Notes under the pieces: generated by a model
What the model saw: the letters and a program-made list of their open reading frames with translations, nothing else
Database searches by the model: none
What the model was told of the DNA's origin: nothing
Translations under genes and position numbers: made by a program
NCBI GenBank assembly: GCA_029265815.1
Contig: JAJUGU010000003.1
Coordinates: forward strand, 248,001 to 312,000
DNA: 64,000 nucleotides
Direction of reading: 5' to 3'
DNA from: Anaerolineaceae bacterium
Lineage (GTDB): Bacteria > Chloroflexota > Anaerolineae > Anaerolineales > Anaerolineaceae
Shown here: positions 34,422-43,744 of the stretch, piece after piece
How the letters are laid out: each line of letters starts with the position of its first letter
How positions within the stretch are numbered: position 1 is the stretch's first letter

Positions 34422-34865
34422 TTATTCCACTGGAGATACCTCTGAAGTACAGAAGGGGCAGCGGGTAGCTTTTTTAGCTATTGAAGACAGGCAATGCGGA
34501 CATTCTCGCGTGGTAACTTCCTCTGCAGCTTTCTGCTTTTTTGTCAGGCGGTTGATTGCCCGGATCATGATGAAGATCACAAATGCCAGGATGATGAAAT
34601 CAAGAATGTTGTTAATGAACACCCCATAGTTTAATGTAGGGGCTCCTGCGTTTTGCGCGTCAATCAGACTGGTGTATTTTTCACCGGTCAGGCTTATAAA
34701 CAGGTTGCTGAAATTTACCCTGCCCAGTAACAATCCCAGCGGAGGCATGATGATATCATTGACAAGTGAGGATACGATTTTACCGAACGCACCGCCGATA
34801 ATAACACCTACAGCCAGGTCGATGACGCTTCCACGAAGTGCGAATTTCTTAAATTCCTCCAACAT
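34422..34865 (-). CDS. mscL: Large-conductance mechanosensitive channel MscL with zinc-ribbon tail
   Basis: Pentameric channel that relieves osmotic shock, about 147 residues. The N-terminal [19 protein letters not shown] and TM1 pore helix ([17 protein letters not shown]) are classical; TM2 is [19 protein letters not shown]-terminal zinc-ribbon-like motif ([18 protein letters not shown]) replaces or extends the usual cytoplasmic helix and is seen in some Gram-positive-type MscL proteins. ATG 34865 has AAAGGAG upstream; GTG 34880 is in frame but lies on the ribosome binding site. Transcribed opposite to the helicase-loader gene. Confidence 0.95.
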   Translation of the reverse strand: MLEEFKKFALRGSVIDLAVGVIIGGAFGKIVSSLVNDIIMPPLGLLLGRVNFSNLFISLTGEKYTSLIDAQNAGAPTLNYGVFINNILDFIILAFVIFIMIRAINRLTKKQKAAEEVTTRECPHCLSSIAKKATRCPFCTSEVSPVE

Positions 34866-34944
34866 TTTTTCTCCTTTCACTTGTTTTCTTCTGCATATAA
34901 ATCAATGTACTGAATATCAGACACGAAGTCAATTCCTTATTCTA

Positions 34945-34972
34945 TTGCCACTGTAGTACTGCGTGATAGAAT
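34945..34972 (+). promoter_or_regulatory. Promoter giving a leaderless MFS transcript
   Basis: TTGCCA (34945-34950), a 16-base spacer, and TAGAAT (34967-34972) preceded by TGA, forming an extended -10. The -10 box ends 6 bases before ATG 34979, so transcription should begin at the start codon. Confidence 0.65.
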
Positions 34973-34978
34973 TACCCG

Positions 34979-36214
34979 ATGATTTTTCGGATTCGCAAAT
35001 TTTTCCAGTATTATCCTCAGCAATTCTGGTTCATCAACATCATCATGATGTTGGCCTGGCTCTTCCACAGTTTAATGTGGTCATATCTGATGTTATTCAT
35101 TAGCCAGCGATTGGAATTGCCGCTTTCTGATGTTTCAGGTTTAATGATGGTCAACGCCGCCACCGGAATGATTACCACTTTCCTTGGCGGAGCTATCGCT
35201 GATAGATTTGGGCGCAAGGGAGTGATGTTATTCTCACTCCTGTTTTGTGGGGTTGGGTGGTTCTTCTTCCAGATAGCCGGAACGCTGCCCGTATTTGCCC
35301 TGCTGATGGCCATCACCGGCGCAACGACCCCGCTTTATCGACTTGCAGCCGATTCGATGATCTCCGACCTGATCCCGCCTGAGAAGCGTCTGGATGCCTA
35401 TTCACAGTTGCGCATGGGGAACAATATCGGTGTGGCTGTGGGACCAGCGATTGGCGGGTACCTGGCTTCAGTCTCGTATGATACTGCGTTTACCGTGATT
35501 GGTGTGGGTCTGGCGGTGATTGGGCTGCTGGTTGCCTTTCTGGCTTCTGAAACCCGGCCCCAAGTTTTGCTCAGTAATCAGATGCAAGAGAAAAAAAGTG
35601 GAGGATACTCCAGGATATTCAAAGATAAAATCTTTATAGCCATCATCGTAGCATTTACTTTTAGCCGAATCTGCACCTCTACACTCTGGTTGATGTTGGC
35701 GGCTTACTCCAAACAAAATTTTGGTCTTTCTGAGAGCATGTACGGTTACATACCGGCGACCAATGCACTTATGGTAATTTTCTTGCAGATGCTGGTTACC
35801 CGGCAGGTAAACCGCAGCAAACCAGTGTCCGCAATGGCATTAGGCGCATTGATCTATGCAGTTTCCATTTTCAGCGTGGCTTTTGCCGAAGGTTTCTGGG
35901 GGTTCTGGATGTGTATGGTGGCAGCGACTGTGGGTGAGATGATCCTGGTACCCACTACCACAACGTATACATCCCGCCTCGCGCCAGCCGACATGCGTGC
36001 CCGGTATATGAGCATCTATACTCTCTCAACTGGGATCGGCACAGGCGTTGGACCCTGGTTGGGGGGATTTATGGAAAAGACCTTTAATTCGCAATCAATG
36101 TGGTATGCCGCCGGTGCAGTTGGCTTTGCCGGGTTCCTGGTATTCCTGCTTGCCATCAGGTTAAACCGCCAGGTGTCGGTGAATACAACTGCAGATTTAT
36201 CAGGTGTAAATTGA
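34979..36214 (+). CDS. MFS transporter
   Basis: 411-residue major facilitator with twelve predicted spans. The loop-2/3 motif is GGAIADRFGRKG; PLYRLAADSMISDLIPPEKR and LAPADMRARYMSIY are typical of drug-type or YqgE/YttB-like facilitators. Substrate unknown. It appears leaderless (see promoter). The next MFS gene, a clear paralogue at about 40 percent identity by eye, starts at a TTGA overlap with its stop. The two proteins might work as a heterodimer or have separate substrates. Confidence 0.92.
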   Translation: MIFRIRKFFQYYPQQFWFINIIMMLAWLFHSLMWSYLMLFISQRLELPLSDVSGLMMVNAATGMITTFLGGAIADRFGRKGVMLFSLLFCGVGWFFFQIAGTLPVFALLMAITGATTPLYRLAADSMISDLIPPEKRLDAYSQLRMGNNIGVAVGPAIGGYLASVSYDTAFTVIGVGLAVIGLLVAFLASETRPQVLLSNQMQEKKSGGYSRIFKDKIFIAIIVAFTFSRICTSTLWLMLAAYSKQNFGLSESMYGYIPATNALMVIFLQMLVTRQVNRSKPVSAMALGALIYAVSIFSVAFAEGFWGFWMCMVAATVGEMILVPTTTTYTSRLAPADMRARYMSIYTLSTGIGTGVGPWLGGFMEKTFNSQSMWYAAGAVGFAGFLVFLLAIRLNRQVSVNTTADLSGVN

Positions 36215-37457
36215 GACGACTGATCACTCACCTTACTCGTGTGATCAGAGAATATCCTCTACAGTTCTGGCTGCTCTTCATTGGCATGTTGATCAGCACG
36301 ATCGGTTCTTCGATGATCTGGCCGTTCCTGATGCTGTATGTTTCTAAGACACTCGATATTGCGTTGACTCGTGCAGCCACGTTGATGACGATCAATGCCA
36401 TCATGGGGTTGATTTTTTCATTCATCGCTGGACCAATCATTGACCGGGTGGGTCGAAAATGGGTCATGGTCATCAGTCTGGTTGGCAACGGGTTGATGTA
36501 TTTATTGTTGAGCCACGCACAGACATACGCTGAATTTGCGGTTGCTCAGGGGTTGATGGGAGCTCTGAATCCACTTTACCGGGTGGGGGCGGATGCTATG
36601 ATGGCTGATCTGATTCCGCAGGAAAAACGGGCGGGAGCTTATTCGATCATGCGCATGAGCAACAACGCTGGTGTTGCGATTGGGCCAACGATTGGAGGAT
36701 TTGTTGCTTCACAATCCTACACCCTGGCATTTTATTGTGCAGCTGCAGGGCTGGCGTTTTATGGCCTTTTGATCGGGATTAAGGCCAAAGAAACATTACC
36801 GAAATTTGAGACCACTACCATCAAGAAAAGCCTGTTTGATGGATATGGTCAGATATTCAAGCATCGAGAATTCATTGGTTTCACCCTTGGATTCACATTG
36901 ACCTCGATGCTCGCTTCTATGGTATGGACGCTGCTCTCGGTCTACACCAATAAAAATTTTGGAATTCCTGAAAACCAATATGGTTTCATTCCCACTACGA
37001 ACGCAATCATGGTCGTCGCGCTGCAGGTTCTCGTTACTATGATCACCAGAAGATATAAATCTCTGCCGGTAATGGTTGTGGGCACAGCCTTCTATGCGCT
37101 TTCAACAGCATTGGTGGCGTGCTTTTCAGGATTTTGGGGTTCTGGTTCTGTATGGTGGTGATGACTATCGGAGAATTGATCATCAGTCCTACTGCAACGA
37201 CATATACTGCCAATCTTGCGCCGGCGGATATGCGCGGGCGCTATATGAGTATTTACGGCCTTACCTGGAGTATTGCAAGCGGAATTGCACCTGTCTTTGG
37301 TGGAGCACTGAATGATTATCTAGGACCGCGTTGGATCTGGATTGGGGGCGGGATGATCGGCGTGATCAGTATTCTCGTGTTTATGTACCTTTCGCATCAG
37401 TATAGTCACAATGAGGCATTACCTGAAATTGAATCAAAGAAACCCCTCTCTCTGTAA
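36211..37457 (+). pseudogene. MFS transporter, disrupted by a one-base frameshift
   Basis: Second MFS paralogue in tandem. TTG 36211 (MRRLITHLTRVIREYPLQFW) overlaps the upstream stop. The frame runs through about ten membrane segments and then ends at 37161 after VACFSGFWG. The missing C-terminal part (FWFCMVVMTIGELIISPTAT onwards, with LAPADMRGRYMSIYGL) continues in the next frame to 37457. Comparison with the upstream paralogue (EGFWGFWMCM) places the shift in the GGGG run at 37136-37139, where one G is missing. It may be a real decay event, a sequencing indel or phase variation. Apart from this, the sequence is well preserved, which argues for a recent event or an error. Confidence 0.85.
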
Positions 37458-37469
37458 GATGGGTTTGGG

Positions 37470-37498
37470 TTGCGAATAGCCATCGGAATTTGTATAAT
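37470..37498 (+). promoter_or_regulatory. Promoter of secreted protein gene, near-leaderless
   Basis: TTGCGA (37470-37475), 17-base spacer, TATAAT (37493-37498). The ATG at 37509 lies 10 bases after the -10 box, so the leader is about 4 bases. Confidence 0.7.
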
Positions 37499-37508
37499 AT
37501 AAGATACG

Positions 37509-38459
37509 ATGAAAACGCTGCGATTAATCGTGATTATTCTCATGATTGCAGGTGCGCTGCTGGCGATCACACATGACACCAGAGCGCAATCTTCAGATTC
37601 GATTTATATTTCTGAAACTGGACATTGGATCTGGGGTGAATTTTTGCGCATGTACAACAGCGTTTCTGATCCGTTGCTTTATTTTGGTTATCCGATTACA
37701 GATGATTTTACCGATCCAATTACAGGGCAGCGTGTACAGTATTTTCAAAAAGCTCGCTTTGATCTGGTAGATACCGATCAAGGACCGCAAATTCAAGTTG
37801 CACCTCTGGGTCGATTACTGCACGAATCTGGAGCAGCTTTGGCTGACATTCCCACAGATGGACCAACCTGCCGGATGTTCGACAGCGGCTTTTCGGTTTG
37901 CTATGCATTCCTCCAGTTCTACGATACCCATGATGGCGAGAACCGCTTCGGAGATCCGATCTCAAATGTCGAGATTATTGACGGACGTTATATTCAATAC
38001 TTTGATTACGCGCGCATGGAATGGTGGCCTGAGCGACCTTCAGGCGAACGAGTGGTGTTAACCGATCTTGGGCGTATTTACTTTGACAAGGTTGTCGCCA
38101 ATCCCGAGCTGCTTAAATCAAGTCCCCCGGCAAATATCGCGGGGAACCTCTTGAATCCTCAAGTTCGAGTGTTTGTTCTGAAAGCTTTAATTGGCGCTGG
38201 TGAGCAGCAGACGGTCTACGTGGTCGTGCAGGATCAATATCTACGGCCTGTGGAAAACGCTGAAGTGGGTGTAACCCTCTACTTCCCTGATGGCTCAAAG
38301 GAGTTCTACCGGCTTCCCGAGACGAATGAATATGGTATCAGCCAGTTCTCATTCACCACACCGCAGCTTGTGGTGCAATCGGTCATTAATATCAAAGCTG
38401 AAATTGCCATTCGCGGGGAATTCGCTGTTGGAAAGTCCTGGTTTAGATTGTGGTGGTAA
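37509..38459 (+). CDS. Hypothetical secreted protein with LGFP-like repeats
   Basis: 316 residues with an N-terminal signal peptide (LRLIVIILMIAGALLAI, likely cleavage near TRAQS). The middle carries two repeats with the pattern FGYPITDDF ... VQYFQKARFDL and FGDPISNVE ... IQYFDYARMEW, resembling LGFP cell-wall-binding repeats. The C-terminal 100 residues (QTVYVVVQDQYLRPVENAEV through YGISQFSFTTPQ) look like an immunoglobulin-like or carboxypeptidase-regulatory-like beta domain. Probably an envelope-associated or exported protein. No family function can be assigned. Confidence 0.78.
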   Translation: MKTLRLIVIILMIAGALLAITHDTRAQSSDSIYISETGHWIWGEFLRMYNSVSDPLLYFGYPITDDFTDPITGQRVQYFQKARFDLVDTDQGPQIQVAPLGRLLHESGAALADIPTDGPTCRMFDSGFSVCYAFLQFYDTHDGENRFGDPISNVEIIDGRYIQYFDYARMEWWPERPSGERVVLTDLGRIYFDKVVANPELLKSSPPANIAGNLLNPQVRVFVLKALIGAGEQQTVYVVVQDQYLRPVENAEVGVTLYFPDGSKEFYRLPETNEYGISQFSFTTPQLVVQSVINIKAEIAIRGEFAVGKSWFRLWW

Positions 38460-38589
38460 AAGTCTGAATAAAGGTCAAGAATTATTTCCCCAAGAATGAA
38501 CCGGGATTTTTTTACGGTTTATTAAGATAAATCTTTTTAAGAAGATTAATATGTCATCCATTACAGGGCGGTTGAATTATGGAGCAGTT

Positions 38590-40935
38590 CTAATTTAAAC
38601 TGCGGCTTTTTAATTCCGTATATAATTTTTGGTAATCTGCCTTGTTAGGTGGGTTAAGCACTATGATTTGGTTGATTGTTGAGAGAGCACCTTCAAGGTT
38701 TTCTTCATTGAGCATTTTTTCCGCGAGAGAATCCAGTTTTTCAATCGCAATTGGCAGTTGATCACGCGCGATGAAATAACCAGTCATTCGTTTTTGTATA
38801 TCTATATTATCTGGCCGTTCTTTTAACAAATCATCGAGAAACTTTACAGCTGCCTGTGATTGATCTTCGGCATCTAAAAGTTTGAGATAGGCATCCAATT
38901 CGTTCATCGCTGCAGCATTTAAACCCAGCCGTATATAAAGATCAACCAGCATCATGCGCGGAGAAGGTTCCATTGGCTGTAAACTGCGCAATTGTTCAAA
39001 TACCTTTATGGCTTCTTTCCAATCCAGGCTCTGCAATTCGATGTCTGCCAGTTTATTGAGGATTTTCACCGACCAGTCGCGGGCTGTGTTTGACTGGTGA
39101 GAGAGAGATAACGCCGAGGTGTACGTTTGCCGGGCTTGATCGAGTTCACCCAGCAAGTAGTAAACGTTTGCCAAATCCATATACTGTTGGATGGCATCGT
39201 CGTTTCGTCCAATCGATTTTAGCAAATTGATTAAACTATGACGGACGGTAATATCCATTGACGCCAGTTTTGTCACCCGCGATAACAGTCGGATGGCCTG
39301 CGCAGTTTCTCCACGGATCGTGTACAACCGTGAAACCTGGAGGAATTTTTCAACAGCTTCGGTTATGCGACCTTCTGTAATCAAAATTTCACCGATTTGT
39401 ATATGAAGAGGCAGGTAAGTTGGGGCGTACACGAGTGCCCGATAGGCTTCTTCCATGGCGGTGCGGAGTTTTCCTTCCGCGGCCAACTTTTTAATTTCAG
39501 CCAGAGATTCAATAATTTGACTGCTGGATGATTCCATTAACATTTCTGCCAGGGGTATCGGCGGGTTCCCGGCAGGCTGTGGTGGAAGTTGGGAACGCGC
39601 CGCTTTAAGATAAGCGTGCCAGTCTGTTCGCGTGAGCTGGCTGTTGATCACATTGCATAAATTGAGCAGATCCTTTTCCTGAGTCACTTGCATACTGGAT
39701 TCGAAAATTGGATCGTAGAGCTGCATTAGCTCTTCAGATTCTTGAAATGGAACGGTCGTCGCGTCCGCCAGCTTAAGTGCCTGAAGGAAATTAATGGAGG
39801 CTTCTTTGAGTTGACCTGTTTGCTGGTAAATTCTACCAATTAGCAAGTAAGAAGCCAGCGCGTATGCAGGGTTTCTCACCGAACGCTGTAAGTATTTCAA
39901 GGCTTTTTGTGGATCATATTCACGAATCAGCAGGGCGATGAGATAATAGGCGGCTGATTGGTTAAGCCCCAGATCAACGGCTCGCTGCAATTCTTCTGCT
40001 GAACGATCGTCCTGACCGGATGTCTGAAAATCAATAGCCTGACTTAAATGAAGCTGAATGCGTTTACGGTCTGCTTGCTCGGCAGAAAGCTCCCCGGTGC
40101 CGCGGGTAAGAACATGCAGACCACGCCGCTGGTTCTTTACACTAGATCCAGATTCATCTGATTGTTCAAACAACAAACCAGCTAATTCTTTCAATGCGGT
40201 TAGTTTTGCTTCAACAAACGGGTCATAATTCACCACTGGCTCTGTACTGGCCGGTGTCATTTCCATTTCGCGTACCTGAGCCATGCGTACCGCTCCGGTA
40301 CTCCCCTTTTTTCGTTCAGGGAGAGGCAATCTCTCTCCTGCTTTTAATTTAGTAATCGCATCTCGTGCAGTGGAAGATTGTGGATTCAACTGTTGAGCGT
40401 AGGATGCTACCTGCATTGCTCTGACGGGATCTCCTGAATTTTGAATGATGGCGGCAAGGGCAATAAATTCTGCCACTGCATCATCTTTTTTACCAAGTTT
40501 GTCAAAGATCTTCGCCAGGCGAGTATGTGCCGTCTGGGATAACGGATCAAGGCGGATGGCTTCATAATAACTGTTAACTGCGCGGTCGATGTCATGTGAT
40601 TTCAATTGCAGTTCAGCGGATTGCATATAACAGGTAATTGCGTCTTGCAACATCCCTACTCGTTCATAAATCCGTCCAATGCGTTCGAAGGGCATGGGAT
40701 CGTTGGGGTCTAGTATCGTCAACCTTTGATAAATGCGTAAAGCCTCTTCGTATTTTTTTAACTGGAAAAACGCCAATCCGAGGCCGGCCAATCCCAGTGG
40801 ATCATCTGGGTTTGTGGTAAGCGCTTGTGTATATGCTTCCACCGCTGCAGACCAGTCCTGGTCCCAGATAGCGGAATGACCCTTTTCCATGAGTGATTGA
40901 AAATTAGCCGTGTCGTTGGTCATAAATCCAGACAT
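38590..40935 (-). CDS. Large TPR-repeat protein
   Basis: 781 residues made almost wholly of tetratricopeptide repeats in two blocks (residues about 15-190 and 270-770), for example LGLAGLGLAFFQLKKYEEAL and RLDPLSQTAHTRLAKIFDKL. A disordered basic linker with KKGSTGAVRMAQVREME lies between the blocks. No signal peptide is seen; MSGFMTND suggests a cytoplasmic protein, with ATG 40923 as alternative start. TPR proteins are scaffolds for protein complexes. It begins 4 bases after the polA stop on the same strand and is probably co-transcribed with it. Confidence 0.88.
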   Translation of the reverse strand: MSGFMTNDTANFQSLMEKGHSAIWDQDWSAAVEAYTQALTTNPDDPLGLAGLGLAFFQLKKYEEALRIYQRLTILDPNDPMPFERIGRIYERVGMLQDAITCYMQSAELQLKSHDIDRAVNSYYEAIRLDPLSQTAHTRLAKIFDKLGKKDDAVAEFIALAAIIQNSGDPVRAMQVASYAQQLNPQSSTARDAITKLKAGERLPLPERKKGSTGAVRMAQVREMEMTPASTEPVVNYDPFVEAKLTALKELAGLLFEQSDESGSSVKNQRRGLHVLTRGTGELSAEQADRKRIQLHLSQAIDFQTSGQDDRSAEELQRAVDLGLNQSAAYYLIALLIREYDPQKALKYLQRSVRNPAYALASYLLIGRIYQQTGQLKEASINFLQALKLADATTVPFQESEELMQLYDPIFESSMQVTQEKDLLNLCNVINSQLTRTDWHAYLKAARSQLPPQPAGNPPIPLAEMLMESSSSQIIESLAEIKKLAAEGKLRTAMEEAYRALVYAPTYLPLHIQIGEILITEGRITEAVEKFLQVSRLYTIRGETAQAIRLLSRVTKLASMDITVRHSLINLLKSIGRNDDAIQQYMDLANVYYLLGELDQARQTYTSALSLSHQSNTARDWSVKILNKLADIELQSLDWKEAIKVFEQLRSLQPMEPSPRMMLVDLYIRLGLNAAAMNELDAYLKLLDAEDQSQAAVKFLDDLLKERPDNIDIQKRMTGYFIARDQLPIAIEKLDSLAEKMLNEENLEGALSTINQIIVLNPPNKADYQKLYTELKSRSLN

Positions 40936-40939
40936 TTGA

Positions 40940-43720
40940 TTATTCTGTAATTACCTGCATACTCCCCCAGTTTACACCACTTCTGGCTTCAGTAAGGAGA
41001 GGAATATCAAGTTTGTAAGCATTTGCCATGACGCTGCTGACAAGCTGTACAGTTGGTTTCAATTCAGCAACAGGAACTTCAAGCACCAGCTCATCGTGAA
41101 CCTGTAACAGCATTTTAGCATTTAATTTGCTTTTTGCTAAAGCAGCATGAAGCTCAATCATAGCAATTTTCATGATATCAGCGGCAGTTCCCTGAATAGG
41201 GGCGTTAATCGCTTCACGTTCCTCGCGGTTACGAACCTGGATGTTTGCAGGATGGGCTAAATTTGGAAAATATCTGCGTCTACCCAACATTGTTTCTACG
41301 TAACCCTGCCTGGCTGCTAATACGCGGATGTTATCAAGATATTTCTTTACGCCAGGGAAGTGCTCGAAATAGTCTTTAACAAAATTCTCAGCTTCCGCCA
41401 GGGTCAGGTCGGTGGACCGGCTGAGGCCGAAAGCGCTCATGCCATAGATCAACCCAAAGTTGATTGCTTTGGCATGCCGGCGCTGTTCCTTGGTTACCTC
41501 CGCAAGGGGGACGTCATAGATGGCTGCTGCAGTGGCGGCGTGAATATCCTGTCCCTCGCGAAAAGCCTGGAGCATAGCAGCATCCTGGGCCATATGTGCA
41601 ACAATGCGTAATTCGATCTGAGAGTAATCAACCGATAACAGGGTGTGTCCTGGTGAAGCCACGAAGCCAAGACGTACCTGCCGGCCAGTTTCGGTACGGG
41701 TCGGAATGTTCTGCAAATTGGGGTCTGAAGAAGCCAATCTGCCGGTCACTGACCCGGTTTGGCTGAAGTTGGTATGCACGCGCTGTGTGCGGGGATTGAT
41801 CTGAAGCGGAAGGGCATCCAGGTAGGTAGATTTTAATTTAGAAAGTTCGCGGTATTCCAATAATTTATCAACCACCGGGTGTTTGCCAGAAAGCTCATCC
41901 AAAACCGCAGCGGAGGTGGAGAAGTGACCGCTGGAAGTTTTCTTGTTTCTATCTGGTGGCTCGAGCTTGAGCGTTTCAAACAATACGCGTGAAAGCTGTT
42001 GTGTAGAATTCAAGTTAAAAGAATAACCCACTGATTGGCAAACTTCTGCTTCAATTTGATTTAACCTGCTGCCGATCTCATTGCTGAATTTCTTAAAGAA
42101 CTCTTTATCGAGGGAAATTCCTTCTCTTTCCATGCTCATTAATACCGGCAGAAGCGGCATCTCGATCTCTTCAAAGATTCGAGTGCAGTTAAATTCGGCC
42201 ATCTTTTTTTCAAGTACAGGGACAAGCCTCAATGTCACTTCGGCATCTGCTGTAGCATATGGTGCAGCCGAAGAGATAGGTACCTGATTCATGCTGATCT
42301 GATTCTTTCCCCTGCCAATCAATTCCTCGATATGGGTCATGCTGATGTTGAGCAGTGAATCTGCCATGTCTTTAAGACCCAGGTTATGCGATGCCGGGTC
42401 AATCAGCCAGCCTGCGATCATTGTGTCGAAGGATATTGGGAAAATATTGAGTCCGTAATTACCTAGAACCAGTGCATCATATTTAATATTGTGGCCAATT
42501 TTTTTAATCTTTGGATTGGTCATTGCGGGGGTAAGCGCATCGATCACCATTCTGACGGGAAGCTGGTTGGGGTTGTTCTGATGTCCTACTGGTATGTAAT
42601 ACCCCTCGCCTTCCTTGATAGCAAGAGAAATCCCCACCAGCTCTGCGCGCAGCGGATCAACCGCTGTGGTTTCAGTATCCAGAGCGATACGCGGGCAGGA
42701 TTCGAGAGTTTTTTGCAGGTCGGCCAGTTTCTCATGGGTGTCAATGATTTTTACATCTAGCGAGTACGTCGAGGGTAAGCCTATATCCTTAATTTCCTCG
42801 CCAAAGAGAGAAAGCTGTGGTGTCGTTTGAGTGATAAGAGGTGCCGAGATCATTCTCAGGCGTGGTATCAGCGAGCGAAAATCCAGTTCTCTGAATAAGG
42901 CTTCTACAGCGGGAATATTGATATGGTCTGTACGCGCCTCACTTAAAGTAAGCCTGATACCGACATCTGTCCTGATCCGTGCCAGGTCACGGCTCATATA
43001 GGCTGAATTCTTACCGGCAACCAGCTTTTCACCTACTTTGCCCGGTATTTCACTTATGTGAGCATAGATTTCATCCAGTGTCGGGTATTTTTCCAGTAAG
43101 TTGATTGCTGTTTTGGGGCCGATGCCTGCAACACCAGGTATATTATCAGATGTATCGCCAACCAATGCCTTGTAATCAACGACCTGACCGGGTTCAACCC
43201 CAAGGTATGCTTTAACATCACTTGGGCTGTAATTCTTAGATTCAGATAGTTTTGAACCGGGCAGGCTGACCAGGATGCGGTCATTCACAAGCTGTAACAG
43301 GTCGCGGTCGCCGGTGATAATTTTAACTCCCAATCCCTGTTCGACAGCCTGACAGGCGATCGTACCCAACACATCGTCTGCTTCTACACCCTCTTTTTCA
43401 AGACGTGGCAGATGGAAGGCATCAATCATTTGTCTGATGCGTTCAATTTGTGGTCGCAGATCATCTGGCATTTTAGCGCGTGTGGCTTTGTATTCGGGGT
43501 AGAGTTCATTGCGGAAGGTCTTGCCAGTGTCGAAAGCCACTGCCAGATATTCCGGTTTTTCCTGTTCTAGAAGACGCATCAATACGTTGGCAAAACCAAA
43601 AATTCCAGCCGTTGGTTCCCCAGAACGACTCTGCATGCGATCGTTCATCCCGGCAGTGATGGCAAAATAGGTGCGGTATGCCAGTGCATGTCCGTCGATT
43701 AAATACAGTGTAGGAGGCAT
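40940..43720 (-). CDS. polA: DNA polymerase I
   Basis: 926 residues with all three domains of family A polymerase. The 5' nuclease is at residues 1-290 (YLIDGHALAYRTYFA; TGDRDLLQLV). The 3'-5' exonuclease is at about 310-500 and keeps its metal ligands (ALDTETTAVDP), so proofreading is probably active, unlike Taq polymerase. The polymerase domain has motif A DYSQIELR, motif B RRHAKAINFGLIYG and motif C QVHDELVLEV. It works in lagging-strand maturation and repair. It sits 24 bases downstream of the receiver/Y1-fold gene and 4 bases upstream of the TPR gene. Confidence 0.97.
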   Translation of the reverse strand: MPPTLYLIDGHALAYRTYFAITAGMNDRMQSRSGEPTAGIFGFANVLMRLLEQEKPEYLAVAFDTGKTFRNELYPEYKATRAKMPDDLRPQIERIRQMIDAFHLPRLEKEGVEADDVLGTIACQAVEQGLGVKIITGDRDLLQLVNDRILVSLPGSKLSESKNYSPSDVKAYLGVEPGQVVDYKALVGDTSDNIPGVAGIGPKTAINLLEKYPTLDEIYAHISEIPGKVGEKLVAGKNSAYMSRDLARIRTDVGIRLTLSEARTDHINIPAVEALFRELDFRSLIPRLRMISAPLITQTTPQLSLFGEEIKDIGLPSTYSLDVKIIDTHEKLADLQKTLESCPRIALDTETTAVDPLRAELVGISLAIKEGEGYYIPVGHQNNPNQLPVRMVIDALTPAMTNPKIKKIGHNIKYDALVLGNYGLNIFPISFDTMIAGWLIDPASHNLGLKDMADSLLNISMTHIEELIGRGKNQISMNQVPISSAAPYATADAEVTLRLVPVLEKKMAEFNCTRIFEEIEMPLLPVLMSMEREGISLDKEFFKKFSNEIGSRLNQIEAEVCQSVGYSFNLNSTQQLSRVLFETLKLEPPDRNKKTSSGHFSTSAAVLDELSGKHPVVDKLLEYRELSKLKSTYLDALPLQINPRTQRVHTNFSQTGSVTGRLASSDPNLQNIPTRTETGRQVRLGFVASPGHTLLSVDYSQIELRIVAHMAQDAAMLQAFREGQDIHAATAAAIYDVPLAEVTKEQRRHAKAINFGLIYGMSAFGLSRSTDLTLAEAENFVKDYFEHFPGVKKYLDNIRVLAARQGYVETMLGRRRYFPNLAHPANIQVRNREEREAINAPIQGTAADIMKIAMIELHAALAKSKLNAKMLLQVHDELVLEVPVAELKPTVQLVSSVMANAYKLDIPLLTEARSGVNWGSMQVITE

Positions 43721-43744
43721 TTGATTTTTCCTGTTGGTAGTTAC

